Shown here: positions 37,696 through 48,299 of the stretch, piece by piece
Layout: every line of letters begins with the position of its first letter
How positions within the stretch are numbered: position 1 is the first letter of the stretch
DNA from: Algoriphagus ratkowskyi
GTDB lineage: Bacteria; Bacteroidota; Bacteroidia; Cytophagales; Cyclobacteriaceae
NCBI RefSeq assembly: GCF_002150505.1
Contig: NZ_MSSV01000011.1
Coordinates: forward strand, 186,001 to 250,000
DNA: 64,000 nt
Direction of reading: 5' to 3'
The notes under the pieces: generated by a model
Told to the model about the DNA's origin: nothing
The model's database searches: none
Seen by the model: the letters and a program-made list of their open reading frames with translations, nothing else
Made by a program: the position numbers and the translations under genes

Positions 37696-40600
37696 TTAGC
37701 TTTCTTCCCATGGTGCATCCGGGAATATCGGAAGTGATATGAGGTCTACGGTTTTCTCCGTCATTTCATAGAAGGCGATTTGATTTTGCCTTATTTGTAT
37801 CGTTAATTCTTCTCCGTCCGGATTCCATAGCACAGTAGGATCTAGAAGAATCAATGTTCTAGCTCCAGAACTCGTCCTAATAAACTTGGTAATTCTATCC
37901 TCACCAGGCAATGCGACAAGCTCAACACTTTTGGTTTTATGGTTTTCGTAGATAATGAAATTTGGATCAATAATTTGGTTCTGTTCGTTTCTAGGATTAG
38001 TCTCAGAAGAGATAGTGATGTCTCTCCAAAGTGGCTCCAACGCATCAATTAGAATTCCATAAGGGACAAAATCACCCGAGCTTCCCATTTGCACCCAAAG
38101 TAATGTAATGATGGTTTCCTCTGGGGCATCCTTTGGCATATAGCCAGCATTCCTCAGCATTGATTCCATCTGCGAATCTTCTAGAATTGCGACTGGAATA
38201 TCAGGCCCAGATCCACCAGGTGTGGCAGACAATTGAGCTGTCAATGCTTTTTGATAGTATTGACCTTTTTTAATATGATCAGCCATACCTTCCAAATTTG
38301 CATAGCGACTGGTTTTAAAGCTTCTACGGAAAAACGGTGTCTTTACTCCTGATTCCGGAAGTGGCATCTCTGGACTGATGTCAATATCAAATGTGTATGG
38401 CATATTAGGCTTAAGCTCAAAACTTGGAGTATAAACTGGATGTAAAGGAATATTCAGAACTCCAGTACAAGGCAAAAATCCTAGTTCTATCAATCGCTCT
38501 ACTGCTGCTCGATAGGGACTAGTAATAATTGCAGGAATACTACCGGTCTCTTCCACAGCTTCAGGGCTATTGAGTACTGGTTTACCATCTGCACCTCTGA
38601 TAATACCTTGCAATTCCTTACCGTATAGGTCATACATTTTCAAGAATGCATTGTCATTGAATACCACCTTAATTGGATCTTGGAAGAAATGAAATTGTTC
38701 GTCCATTTCAGGAGTAGTTCCTAGCACATAAGGCGCCAGTGGCAGCGGAGGTGTATTATCTGTAGCAAAAGCAAAAACTTGGTTTCCAGGTTTTGAATGT
38801 TCCACATATGCTTCATTCTTATTCTTTCTTGTACGAACTATTGAAGTGTAATCAACAATCAGCTGATAGGTCTTACCAGGTCGTAACATGGGGATTTCAG
38901 AGTCATTATTGATGAATGCATCTAGTGTTGTTCTACTTGTATCTTGTTTGATCTGCAGATCTGCATGATGCTGAACTTCTGATTTTCTCAGTACTTCAAT
39001 CGCACTGATTAGAAACATGGGAGCTCCTGACATTCCACCTGTCACAAACATTCTAAGCTTAGTCATCTTTGAATTCTTAGGCTTAAAGTTTAATGTGAAC
39101 TTATAATAGTTCTTCAAATCCTCTGTGGATAGGAATGAAAGTAGATAAAGCACTTTTTCTCGAAGAGCAGCTCCTGGCATAATCCAATGTGCAGGCAATG
39201 TTGTTGAGTAATTAATTAATGTTTGTACAGGTAGGCTGTTAAATTGATAGCGCTCAAGGACTTCTCCTGCACTACTTAATTCTTCCATCCAGACGAAAGA
39301 AGTTCCCTTTTTGAAGTTTGCTCCAAGAATGAATAGCTCATCACAAGCGCCAGTTTCGAAAATTACACCCGCCTCTTGGTCGAGTAGAGATTTTGTGTCA
39401 TTTTCAACCGCTTTGACAAGCTTATTGTATCGTTTTAGTAATTCGCGATCTTGATTTTGGAACCATGGAAGCTGCAAAGCGCGGAAGCAGGGAAAGGTCA
39501 GCTGAGCTTCTGTGGGTTGAGTAACTATGATTTTTTCATAACATACTTCTATAACCTCAACATGGAATTTGGAAGCATGTACCTGCACGTATGATATGTC
39601 TTGACCAGATAGCGTGATTGATCCTTTTCCAGGTTTTGTAGATTTAGGCGAAAATGTTTGTTCACTTATGATTATTCCTTTAGTATCAAATGCAATTGCT
39701 GTTAACCTTGTGCTTTTAATCAGGGTGGTATTTTCATATTCAAAATTTATTAAAGCAGTCGTCACAGGTGTGTTTAAGAAGTGTATTCTGATCTCTGGAT
39801 CTACTGGAATCCCAGTCTCCTTAGCTTCAATAAACCTCTCAGGAAACACCAAATCTGGACGCTTAATAATTGGAGCATCCATAATAGTTGCTAAGTTTTT
39901 AAGATTCGTGACTCTCTCTTTAGGTTGATCTTTTAATGGAGTATTAATGGTATTTGTACCACTAATAGGTTTGGTAATGATGATTCGATCTAATTTAATT
40001 CCTGCTGGATTTGCAACTACTTTAATATCTGGAGCAATAGGCTTTATACCTTGGTTCAGAAGTGAAATTTTAATTTCCTTGCCAAACGTATAAGTTGATT
40101 CATACTTGTCTTTGACTTTCACTAAGGTATTGAAGCATTTTTTCTCTTTTCTCGAGGTAGGTGAGATGCTGATTTTGTCAATACCAATCACCTGAGCTTG
40201 ATTAGAATGTGGAAACCCAATTCCTTCCAAGAAAATATCTGCTAGGTCTGCCTGAGCTTTTCTATCGTGAATTACACGCATAGTTTTATCAACAGGCTTT
40301 ACACGTATGGTGTCTTCCGGGTCAGCTTTTGCTATTCCGTCTAGAGTCCATCCAGACTGCGAGTACCCAATGTGTTGTCCGCAGAAACTAAAAAATACTG
40401 AAGCTGGAGGCGCTGCTTGTTTACAGGCATCTTTCCAAGTTATCTCGACATTTGTATTTAGTTCAGAACTACGCTCTATCGCATAGGGAGCAGTAGCTGG
40501 AGTTCGACTGAAGGTGGCAAGATCTATAGCAGTATCGGTTGTGCTACCATTACTAGGTCTATCAATTCGCCAAACTGAAGGTGGTTTTTCTTCAGATGTA

Positions 40601-43600
40601 CTTTCATAAACAGCTCCATTTTCCAGTAGTTGGACCTTGTTCAAAATATACTCTACTTCCACTTCCTCACTCAATTGTAACTTTCCACCTATACCACTAA
40701 AAGTGCCTGGGTCTGTCACAAAGGAATCACCTACAAACGTACTTGCTATCCTAGGAGAGGCGTGGAATTGAATGACTGGAAGTGTATCAATGGGAACTTT
40801 GATAAGCTCCGAAGGAATCGCCCCCAGCGTAATTTCTTCTCCGTTTCCAAGGCTTGCATCAATAGGCTTGATACTACCCTGACCACTGTTCAATACAGGG
40901 CTGAAACTCTGCAAATACAAGCCTCTAACTAATTTAGGTGGCTCTACTTCATAGCCCTCGTCTCCGATCTCCACACCAATACATGCTGATATTTCAAAGA
41001 ACCAAAGGTCTATGCTTCCGCAAACCTTGCCATTGATATATGTCTTTAATCCTTCTTGTCCGGATCTCTTACTCACAAGGATATTGAACTCTCCACGAGC
41101 ACTGATGCTCACTATCAATAGACGTAGATGACCTTCAAAATACATGTTGCCAACCACCAAGAAAGGGGCAAAGCTTACGCCTAAATGTGCACCTGCGGCA
41201 ATTTTAAGATAAATGCCGCTACTTTCTCTTCCAAAAACAATGGAGGCCTCAAGCCCAACTGCAATCGCAATTCCATTTAACGTCTTGTCACGGAAGAACT
41301 CTGGAACTCGTGATCCGAATTCGCTATAGACAAGCTGATTTCCTTGAATCATCAAATAAGCACTACCTCTTACTATGTTCAGAATAGTAGCAGAGGCAGG
41401 CTGAGCAATTGTACCCAGGTACAAATGCCAATTACTAGGCTCATCCCATTTGAAGAATAGCTCAATAGGTAATGAAATCTCCAAAATCTCCTCTATGCTG
41501 AAGTTGATCATCACACCCAGAGTCAATTGCTTTCTGCCGAAATCTATATCTACAATTCCGATGATCCCCATCTCTAGATTTTTGGCAGGATCTGCAGGAT
41601 TGGAGGGAAGCACACTCACCATTTTGACTTTCACCATGATGAGAATCCTAGGCCCAGGAAGTTCCAGTACCAGCATTCCTTGCAAATTGACCAAGAATCC
41701 TCCTTCGACTGTTCCCAGAAGCACTCCTATGCCAAAGCTCCAACGATCAAATGCCATTCCCCATAGCTTATTACCTGTGGGTAGCATTGCTGTGGTCTCT
41801 GCGGAATCAGTACGCAATTTGGTAGGGTCACCACTTGCTTTGATCAGCCAATTTAATGCTGGTCCCACTGCTTTAGTAGGATCTGGCTCAGCTTCCAGTC
41901 GCTTATAGTGCATGGCAAAAAGACCCATCAGCCCGTAGATTCCAAGTCCAGTTGCACCCAGGATTATTGGTGTTGGGAACTCTACCCGAAGACCTAAAAA
42001 TACACTTACAGCTTCACGTTTGGAGATTGGGTCTTTCAAAGTGCCTATTCCAACATTGGCAGCAATCCTGATTTTAAGGCTAACTAAAGTTAAATCCAAT
42101 CCACCTTCTACTCCCTTGGTTGAAATTTCTACCCCTAAATCATTTATGTATTTGGAGTCAATGATTTCCACAAATCCATTTCCAACTATTACTCCTGGAA
42201 TATTTACTTTAACCCCACTAGGAATAATCTGTGGGGCGTCATCCGTGTCGATTGGGATTTTTAATTTAAACTTATCTACCGTGATAATACCAAGATCAAC
42301 TTTTATCACAAAGTCAACTTCTAGCGTAGTCGGATTAAATCGAGCTAAACGTGCTCCTGCAATGTTAAATAAGCTATTTAGTGGTTCTGGAATCGCAAAT
42401 AATGCAGGATCACTTAGGTCTAAGTCATAACCTTTGCTAGCATCAAAAATTGGCTCATAGGTCAGGCCATCATATTCTTCCGTTTTTGAATAATTCAGAT
42501 TGAATCCAATTGCTTTATACCTAGCCTTCAATGGCTCTGGTAAGGTGTGTCCTTCTCTTGGTTGTCGATCCAGTCCTATTCCTAACGGCTGAACGATTAT
42601 ATCAAAGTGTACTTCATAGTCAAAGACAATCCCTACATCCAGACTTCGTAATGGCTCACCCGGTGCAGGTGTCACCCATCTTGTTCGGGCTTCTCCACCA
42701 TGCAGAATTATTTTTCGGGTGCGGAATATACCTAAGCTACCAATCACTATGGGTACAGCTACAGAAGCGCCTAGACCAACCCATGCAGCTCCATCTTCAT
42801 TGTTTTCTCCAACATTTTTGGCAGCACTGTTTATGATAGGGGCAAAGATCAGTAGTGCTCCAAAAATATTGATGAGGAGATTGTCATTTGAGGCATTATT
42901 AGTCAATGGAGGAATAATGCCATCCGTATCTCGTTCGTCACTTTTGAGCAAAAAGCTCAACGCAGTCTCTTTAGTTGCTCGATTGTATTGGTAACCCAAT
43001 TTAAAATCCACTAGTCCATCTTGAGGATTTCCTCCCTCTCTTAGCTCACCCGTGATAAGTTCTGTTGATTCTGATCGTATCTCAGACTCTAATTTAGTTT
43101 CAAAATCAATTTTCCCATAGAGCTCAAGCAAACTCATTTCATTCCGCTCAAATTTAATTCTTATTCCCAGTTGCTTCAGGACGTCTGGAATATCCCGAGG
43201 ATCAGTTGGAGCCTCAGGAGCCTCCTCTGGCTGCTCCACAGGAAGCGTTGGGTCTGGAGTGGCTGGCACCTCAGGCCGTTCGATTTTTGCAGTTAATTCG
43301 GTGAGATCTAGGGTGCTATGTTCTATAGTCACTCTTACCATGCGATTATTAGGATTGGTTACAGGAGAATAGGGAAGAGGAATATCTTGTCCATTCGGCG
43401 TCCCTAAAGGAATAGAAATGGCGGTAGGAAGATTGCTTCGAAGTATTGCTCTAACTACTTCATTTCTACGACTTGCCAAATCCCTGTCTGCGTCTGCTGA
43501 TTGTCTGTTTTTGCTCGCATACCCAGTAAAATTAATCGACGAAATTAAATTTGGTGTAGGTAGGTGATTGTTGAGTAATTCATTGACACTACTTAGGAAA

Positions 43601-45333
43601 ATAGGATCTGGCTCGCCCATATTGCCTGAGCTTGCATAGGAAATGTACCCTGATTGTTGGCCATCTTTTGGTCTTGCAAATTGGAATTTGACTTCGTGAA
43701 CAATGTTAGGTGCGGTACTGGCCGGAAAATTCACTGCTACATCCAACTCTGTCCCATTTGGGGCAGGTACGGAAATTCTTCGCTGGTTTGTAAAAGTCTG
43801 GGTCAATGGAGCTCCATTTCTAGAACCATTTAATTCTACAGTGAAATTACCGGCTCCTCTGATTTCCAGATCTACATTTTGACCATTGGACACCATGATA
43901 AGACTTCTATTATCCGTGTTTCCAGTGATTGCAAAAGGAGTAAGTGCCTGTAGCGCATCTTCTGGCTCAGGCCTATCTTCTGGGAGTCCATCTGGCGGAG
44001 CCGCTTCCTCTTCAATTTCGACTTTCACTCTTAAGTATTCTGAACTACGCAATGGGCTACCCGCTCCAGTAGAAGAATCTGTGACTATAATAAAGATATC
44101 CTGATTGCCAAGGTCTGAAAAAGTAGCTGTTCTGCTCGATGCATCCCAAATGTCTGTCCCATCCTGCAAAAGTACTTGAGTGAGATATGTCGGCATTCCC
44201 CCATGAATCTGCAAATGCATCACAGCTCCGGGAAGTACAGTGACCTGGCCAGCAGGTGTGCCGCTGGGTCTGGTAGGTACAGGAGGAAAAATTACTCCTC
44301 TTCTGATTTCTGTGACTTTAGTAGCTCCATTATAAAAAGTAGGCTCTGCGGTGAGTATGCCCAAGGTGCTGTTTAAATAAATATCCAGTGCTGCTTCAAA
44401 ACTAACCTCCCCATTGGTAGAAACTAGTAAGTCATTGACCCTGAAATTGAAACCTACACCCTGATCATTATTGAAGAAAAGTAAGGCTTGACCAATATAT
44501 AATCCTTTCCAAGCCTCGTCTACACCGAAATGCTCCAGCACTTCTGGAGGAGTAGCTTCCTCACTCAGATCAAGTATCACCCGATCAATGCTGAAAGCAA
44601 CTAATTCATTGGCATAGACTGCAATGGGTGGCTCCATTCGAATAAGTTCTCCCATCTTCAAATCCTGAGGAGCATCAAACCCCGCCACTCCCCAGCTTTT
44701 AACTTCAAATTTGGGGTTCAGATCTGCTTCAAGATCTCCTTGACTGTATTCCAACACTACTTTTGGTAGCTTAATTTTCACTCTGTCTGTTGCCAGTGAA
44801 TTATCTATTCGTACACGATTATCGTTTGGATCAATTTTTCCTGGCTTCCAATCATCACCTAAGGTGAAGTTTAGCACATCAACCAATAATTCTAGTTTGA
44901 ATCCAACCGCAGGAAAATCTGTAATCACATCTGTTGCATCCATATCCTGATCTGGCTGAGGCCTGAGATCATTAAGTAATTTGGATACTTCGGGAAGTTT
45001 CCCTGCTGTCGATGGGTCGGATGAATCAAAATCATTAGATGCTGAATCAATAAATTCAGCGCCATTTCTAGGAATGATCATCCTAAAATGAATGTACGGA
45101 GTGTCCCAACTGAAATCAGATCCATTGTTAGAATTCATATGGGTAGTATTCCCTTGCTCGGGTAATTCCAAACTGGCCTTCCCCGTGTACACTACCTCTT
45201 CTGAAGTATAGAACGTGTCAATTTTGTCTATACCAATTATCCCCAAATACTCTTGGAGTTGCTCAGGCAATTGAATTCCTGCTAGGTATTGTGGAGTGAT
45301 TAATTCAACTAGACTTAATCGGGGAGTTGCCAT
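37696..45333 (-). CDS. 2545-aa giant protein with internal OmpA-like segment and hydrophobic beta-rich core
   Basis: No N-terminal signal is present (MATPRLSLVELITPQYLAG). Rough order: beta-rich N-terminus (1-400); a Pro/Glu linker (~440); an OmpA-like segment (~560-680) with INFTGYASKNRQSADADRDL, LASRRNEVVRAILRSNLP and PNNRMVRVTIEH; two hydrophobic stretches (~815-870, LLINIFGALLIFAPII and GASVAVPIVIGSLGI); a long Gly/hydrophobic beta region (~900-1470, LGATGLGIYGLMGLFAMHYK) that reminds me of DUF6603-type proteins; and beta-sandwich domains to the C-terminus. No catalytic motif is seen. It heads the three-gene operon; a 1.4-kb non-coding stretch lies upstream. The DUF6603 suggestion is from memory and uncertain. 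Confidence 0.75.
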   Translation of the reverse strand: MATPRLSLVELITPQYLAGIQLPEQLQEYLGIIGIDKIDTFYTSEEVVYTGKASLELPEQGNTTHMNSNNGSDFSWDTPYIHFRMIIPRNGAEFIDSASNDFDSSDPSTAGKLPEVSKLLNDLRPQPDQDMDATDVITDFPAVGFKLELLVDVLNFTLGDDWKPGKIDPNDNRVRIDNSLATDRVKIKLPKVVLEYSQGDLEADLNPKFEVKSWGVAGFDAPQDLKMGELIRMEPPIAVYANELVAFSIDRVILDLSEEATPPEVLEHFGVDEAWKGLYIGQALLFFNNDQGVGFNFRVNDLLVSTNGEVSFEAALDIYLNSTLGILTAEPTFYNGATKVTEIRRGVIFPPVPTRPSGTPAGQVTVLPGAVMHLQIHGGMPTYLTQVLLQDGTDIWDASSRTATFSDLGNQDIFIIVTDSSTGAGSPLRSSEYLRVKVEIEEEAAPPDGLPEDRPEPEDALQALTPFAITGNTDNRSLIMVSNGQNVDLEIRGAGNFTVELNGSRNGAPLTQTFTNQRRISVPAPNGTELDVAVNFPASTAPNIVHEVKFQFARPKDGQQSGYISYASSGNMGEPDPIFLSSVNELLNNHLPTPNLISSINFTGYASKNRQSADADRDLASRRNEVVRAILRSNLPTAISIPLGTPNGQDIPLPYSPVTNPNNRMVRVTIEHSTLDLTELTAKIERPEVPATPDPTLPVEQPEEAPEAPTDPRDIPDVLKQLGIRIKFERNEMSLLELYGKIDFETKLESEIRSESTELITGELREGGNPQDGLVDFKLGYQYNRATKETALSFLLKSDERDTDGIIPPLTNNASNDNLLINIFGALLIFAPIINSAAKNVGENNEDGAAWVGLGASVAVPIVIGSLGIFRTRKIILHGGEARTRWVTPAPGEPLRSLDVGIVFDYEVHFDIIVQPLGIGLDRQPREGHTLPEPLKARYKAIGFNLNYSKTEEYDGLTYEPIFDASKGYDLDLSDPALFAIPEPLNSLFNIAGARLARFNPTTLEVDFVIKVDLGIITVDKFKLKIPIDTDDAPQIIPSGVKVNIPGVIVGNGFVEIIDSKYINDLGVEISTKGVEGGLDLTLVSLKIRIAANVGIGTLKDPISKREAVSVFLGLRVEFPTPIILGATGLGIYGLMGLFAMHYKRLEAEPDPTKAVGPALNWLIKASGDPTKLRTDSAETTAMLPTGNKLWGMAFDRWSFGIGVLLGTVEGGFLVNLQGMLVLELPGPRILIMVKVKMVSVLPSNPADPAKNLEMGIIGIVDIDFGRKQLTLGVMINFSIEEILEISLPIELFFKWDEPSNWHLYLGTIAQPASATILNIVRGSAYLMIQGNQLVYSEFGSRVPEFFRDKTLNGIAIAVGLEASIVFGRESSGIYLKIAAGAHLGVSFAPFLVVGNMYFEGHLRLLIVSISARGEFNILVSKRSGQEGLKTYINGKVCGSIDLWFFEISACIGVEIGDEGYEVEPPKLVRGLYLQSFSPVLNSGQGSIKPIDASLGNGEEITLGAIPSELIKVPIDTLPVIQFHASPRIASTFVGDSFVTDPGTFSGIGGKLQLSEEVEVEYILNKVQLLENGAVYESTSEEKPPSVWRIDRPSNGSTTDTAIDLATFSRTPATAPYAIERSSELNTNVEITWKDACKQAAPPASVFFSFCGQHIGYSQSGWTLDGIAKADPEDTIRVKPVDKTMRVIHDRKAQADLADIFLEGIGFPHSNQAQVIGIDKISISPTSRKEKKCFNTLVKVKDKYESTYTFGKEIKISLLNQGIKPIAPDIKVVANPAGIKLDRIIITKPISGTNTINTPLKDQPKERVTNLKNLATIMDAPIIKRPDLVFPERFIEAKETGIPVDPEIRIHFLNTPVTTALINFEYENTTLIKSTRLTAIAFDTKGIIISEQTFSPKSTKPGKGSITLSGQDISYVQVHASKFHVEVIEVCYEKIIVTQPTEAQLTFPCFRALQLPWFQNQDRELLKRYNKLVKAVENDTKSLLDQEAGVIFETGACDELFILGANFKKGTSFVWMEELSSAGEVLERYQFNSLPVQTLINYSTTLPAHWIMPGAALREKVLYLLSFLSTEDLKNYYKFTLNFKPKNSKMTKLRMFVTGGMSGAPMFLISAIEVLRKSEVQHHADLQIKQDTSRTTLDAFINNDSEIPMLRPGKTYQLIVDYTSIVRTRKNKNEAYVEHSKPGNQVFAFATDNTPPLPLAPYVLGTTPEMDEQFHFFQDPIKVVFNDNAFLKMYDLYGKELQGIIRGADGKPVLNSPEAVEETGSIPAIITSPYRAAVERLIELGFLPCTGVLNIPLHPVYTPSFELKPNMPYTFDIDISPEMPLPESGVKTPFFRRSFKTSRYANLEGMADHIKKGQYYQKALTAQLSATPGGSGPDIPVAILEDSQMESMLRNAGYMPKDAPEETIITLLWVQMGSSGDFVPYGILIDALEPLWRDITISSETNPRNEQNQIIDPNFIIYENHKTKSVELVALPGEDRITKFIRTSSGARTLILLDPTVLWNPDGEELTIQIRQNQIAFYEMTEKTVDLISLPIFPDAPWEES

Positions 45334-46747
45334 TTTTTGAAAAGTTAGGTCTTATAAAATATCCTGGAAGAATGGACCCAATTGCGAGCAAGATGCAATT
45401 CAGGTTAAAAGTATTGAGGCTTATCTTTGAGATAAAAAATGATGAGAAGCCTATAGCATCATTACCGTAATTTCATCTTCAAAATATATAATCTATTTCT
45501 AAAATCCTAAGGAAAGCTCTAATAATCAACGTATAAGTGATGTGATTTTATTTAAAGTATAGTTTAAAAATGATGGTTTAAATACAAATTGATGTTCTTT
45601 TTTGAAATTCCATTTGCTACCTAGTTATTATTTAATAGGACTTGGATAGATGGCATTTGTAATAAATTATATTTTTTAAAAATCATACCCAATCTTAGAA
45701 ATATTGTTTAATCTGTCACTCGGAGTAATCCTCATCCCTGATAAAATTTATTAATGTGTATATCCGCAATTCTACCAGTAAGCAGACTAAAGCAATACAA
45801 AATAAGCTCAACTTTAAATTTTAGGCCACTTCGGTCACCTGTCTTCGGTCTTCCAGCCGGATGAGCAAAGAATTAATGGCTGCTGGCAAGAATGCGGATA
45901 ATCATATTTATTAATTTCCGTAGTTTATTATTGGAAGAGGCAAGTCATTTTTTTGCTATTATAAGCATTAGGAAGGTTGAATTACACAATTGAATTGAAC
46001 TCAAAACACACAATTTCTAAGGGTAAAGTAATTAGCATTTTCCCAGTTCAACCTAAAACTACGCGTGTCCATTCAAGACCAAAATGAAAAAAATAAAGCA
46101 CACAGCATCACATGTTAAAATTTGAAATTAATCAGGTGCCTCAAAGATTTCAGATGATTTTGACTGGCGTTTCATCTTTGGAATCGGGTGAGTCTTACAC
46201 GCGCTTTCCTATTTAGACTAAGTTAGTTCCTTTATGAATTGAGTCTTCATATTGCGACGAAACTTTAGCTACAATCCGAGATTTAGCCGAAAGGAGCTTG
46301 GACTGTAGAAGACAAACCTTTTGCTCTTCAGAAAACTGAGCATTGCTGAGCAGTTTTTTGAGGACAATTGACCCTACATTGCAATAGATAATACCTCAAT
46401 TGCCCATGTAGTGGCAATCAGGTTTTTAAGATTTACAGAGAGCTTTTTATTACTTTTCACAAAAGTAATCTCCTTCAGAACCCTAATTAGCTTTATCGTT
46501 TAGCAGATTCCATGAAAAAAGCAACTCGCTTAGAAATAGCCTTGTGAGGGAATTGAGGGCTTATTATAGTCAGGGAAAATAGCTATATATGCTGATTAGG
46601 GATATTTCAAAAACGAAGTTGTAGACATATCATGTTTTGATTTGCTGGCTACCACTTCCAATTCAGATGGTTAAGGATTTTATTGGGCATGGTAATTATG
46701 TATATTTCTATATGAAACATAATTCATAAACCTAAAAATAAAGAACC
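45334..46747. other. 1.4-kb intergenic region carrying a mobile element
   Basis: No convincing gene on either strand. The promoter of the giant operon should lie in the first few hundred bases, which are very AT-rich. The 150-bp element copy sits at 45756-45905. AAAACTG/CAGTTTT (46332-46357) forms a weak hairpin with a following T-run but has no gene to terminate. Close to the next gene, TTGGG at about 46684 and TATATTTC at about 46701 resemble a Bacteroidota -33/-7 promoter for the 92-aa protein. The length and lack of genes suggest decayed sequence. Confidence 0.5.
45746..45915 (+). mobile_element. 150-bp MITE-like element, copy 2, with 10-bp target duplication
   Basis: The core (45756-45905) has the same termini as copy 1 and the same orientation, and lacks the 20-bp palindrome arm. 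The flanking direct repeat is ATTTATTAAT (45746-45755, 45906-45915). This differs from that of copy 1, so the two copies inserted independently. Both targets are AT-rich and nearly self-complementary. The element stands about 420 bp upstream of the giant operon's first start codon. Confidence 0.85.
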
Positions 46748-47026
46748 ATGGATAAATTAGAAAAAGTGGAATTGATGGATAAAATCCTCAACGAATTTGA
46801 AGATTTGAGAAATAGTCAAACTTCCGTTTTGAAGAAAATTTCCAAAATAGAAGCAGATAATATTAATCTGGGTGTAAGTCTTCTCGAGAAGAAGCTGCCT
46901 GATATGTGGCAGAATGTAAATAACAATCTGGAGTTAGTGACTGCACTGGAAGAAGAGTTTCAAGCCTATCGTGAAAAATACTTTACTGATAATAATATCA
47001 AGGCACTACAAGATGCCGAAGAATAA
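46748..47026 (+). CDS. small coiled-coil protein, unknown
   Basis: This 92-aa protein is highly charged and helical, with heptad-like spacing throughout (MDKILNEFEDLRNSQ, VTALEEEFQAYREKYF), no Cys and no membrane segment. It probably forms a coiled-coil dimer. It has a promoter-like sequence upstream and a good terminator 42 bp downstream, so it is a monocistronic gene. Family not recognised. Confidence 0.65.
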   Translation: MDKLEKVELMDKILNEFEDLRNSQTSVLKKISKIEADNINLGVSLLEKKLPDMWQNVNNNLELVTALEEEFQAYREKYFTDNNIKALQDAEE

Positions 47027-47067
47027 AGGTGTATAATAAGAAAATGTTTTAATTCATATTTAGTAAG

Positions 47068-47093
47068 TCCCTGCCTAAAGCGGGGATTTTTTT
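47068..47093 (+). terminator. terminator of the coiled-coil protein gene
   Basis: TCCCTGC (47068-47074) pairs with GCGGGGA (47080-47086, one G-T pair) around a 5-base loop, followed by seven T (47087-47093). This is a classical intrinsic terminator. Confidence 0.85.
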
Positions 47094-47245
47094 ATGATCT
47101 CCATCTGAAGATGGATTGAATCGGAATTCCATGGTATTTCGAATTTCTTCACTATTCAATAGCAATTTGGCTTTAGCTTATTGCTAATTGTATATGCACC
47201 CCCACACAGGCTTTTGCCAAATTCCAAATGCATTTAAACAGTAGA

Positions 47246-47767
47246 TTATCCAATCTCTGCCCGCTGTAAAACCAAAACATTCACGGTAACCAGCAATTGT
47301 CCGAAATGCCTTTGGATATGTTCGGCAGCATGAAATAGTAAGCCATTTACAGTAGATGGAAGCTGAGCTCTGCCCACACCTCGAAAATCATAAACCGTAT
47401 TTGGATCAATCTCAGAGACTAGTTGTAGGAATTTCTTGATCTGTATGTCCAATCTCTTTACTAAAGTTTCGCTTGAAATGGACCCATCTGAAACACCTTC
47501 ATTCTTCAGGTAAGCTAGTTGTTCCTTACTGAGCATTTTACCTTCAGCATAAGTAGCCAAGCGATCCATCACTCCGGCCATATGCTGCAAATGGAAACCC
47601 GGACTAGCCATTCCTGCAGGCTTTTCCCAGAGTAATTCCGAAGGAAAATCTTGCATCAATTCATGTATCTCTTCATGTGCTTGTAAGATTGCATGCACCA
47701 CTGGTTGCAGTGCTAATGGGTAAGAATCGATTGGACCTCTAAGCCATACTTCAGGTTGAGATTTCAT
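47246..47767 (-). CDS. DinB-family (DinB_2-like) metal-binding protein
   Basis: This 173-aa four-helix bundle has His spaced as in the DinB/YfiT family: one in FHLQHMAGVMDRL (~53-56), and a pair in LLFHAAEHIQRHFGQ (~148-158). Family members bind Ni or Zn and some act as thiol-S-transferases (bacillithiol or glutathione type), but most are uncharacterised. It is a single gene on the minus strand, convergent with the coiled-coil gene. Confidence 0.85.
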   Translation of the reverse strand: MKSQPEVWLRGPIDSYPLALQPVVHAILQAHEEIHELMQDFPSELLWEKPAGMASPGFHLQHMAGVMDRLATYAEGKMLSKEQLAYLKNEGVSDGSISSETLVKRLDIQIKKFLQLVSEIDPNTVYDFRGVGRAQLPSTVNGLLFHAAEHIQRHFGQLLVTVNVLVLQRAEIG

Positions 47768-48299
47768 GCGGGTGAATTTAGGAGGATTTGGAAACTTGAA
47801 AACTTGTGGTAAAATACTTACTAAAATTAAGTATGACCAATAAATGAGATGTTGATAAAATTAGACTGGGTAAGTTGCTAGTTTCCAAATACCAATAATT
47901 CCGTGCCTAGGTGATGGAGAAAAATAATCACTCGGTATCAAAATTGTAATTCACCAAAGCGATTTTCAATGTAGTAAAAGGTAACCTATGCGGGAATGCT
48001 TTCGCTTACCTTGTTTTCACTTCCTAAATCAATTTTTATTACTCCATGCGTTTACGATGTTGATCGGGAATCCAGTTTTGTAAAAAGCAGCTAGAGCCAA
48101 GATTTACCCGGTATTTTGAGATGAGCTTACGGTATTGCCTTAAATAGGCATTTGCTATTATTTCAGTGCTACTGAATAAGAAGGAATTCTCTTGGCTCTT
48201 TTATCCAATACACCTTTTTTAAGCAAATAGAATGATTTTACCAGTCTATGCTTCCCTTACCTAATTATCTTAACTTTATAAATCACATGCTAAATCCGC
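47768..48299. other. intergenic region between divergent genes
   Basis: These 532 bp separate the DinB-like gene (leftward) and the FUSC-like gene (rightward). I see no gene and no strong repeat. TTAACTTTA near 48267 may be part of a -7-like element for the rightward gene. The remainder looks like ordinary non-coding AT-rich DNA. Confidence 0.45.

Noticed and set aside
42531..42836. Plus-strand open frames within the 2545-aa gene
   Set aside because: They are antisense shadows of a long real gene; composition is atypical and starts lack context.
46332..46357. AAAACTG/CAGTTTT hairpin with T-run
   Set aside because: There is no adjacent gene for it to terminate and the stem is short; listed only within the intergenic description.
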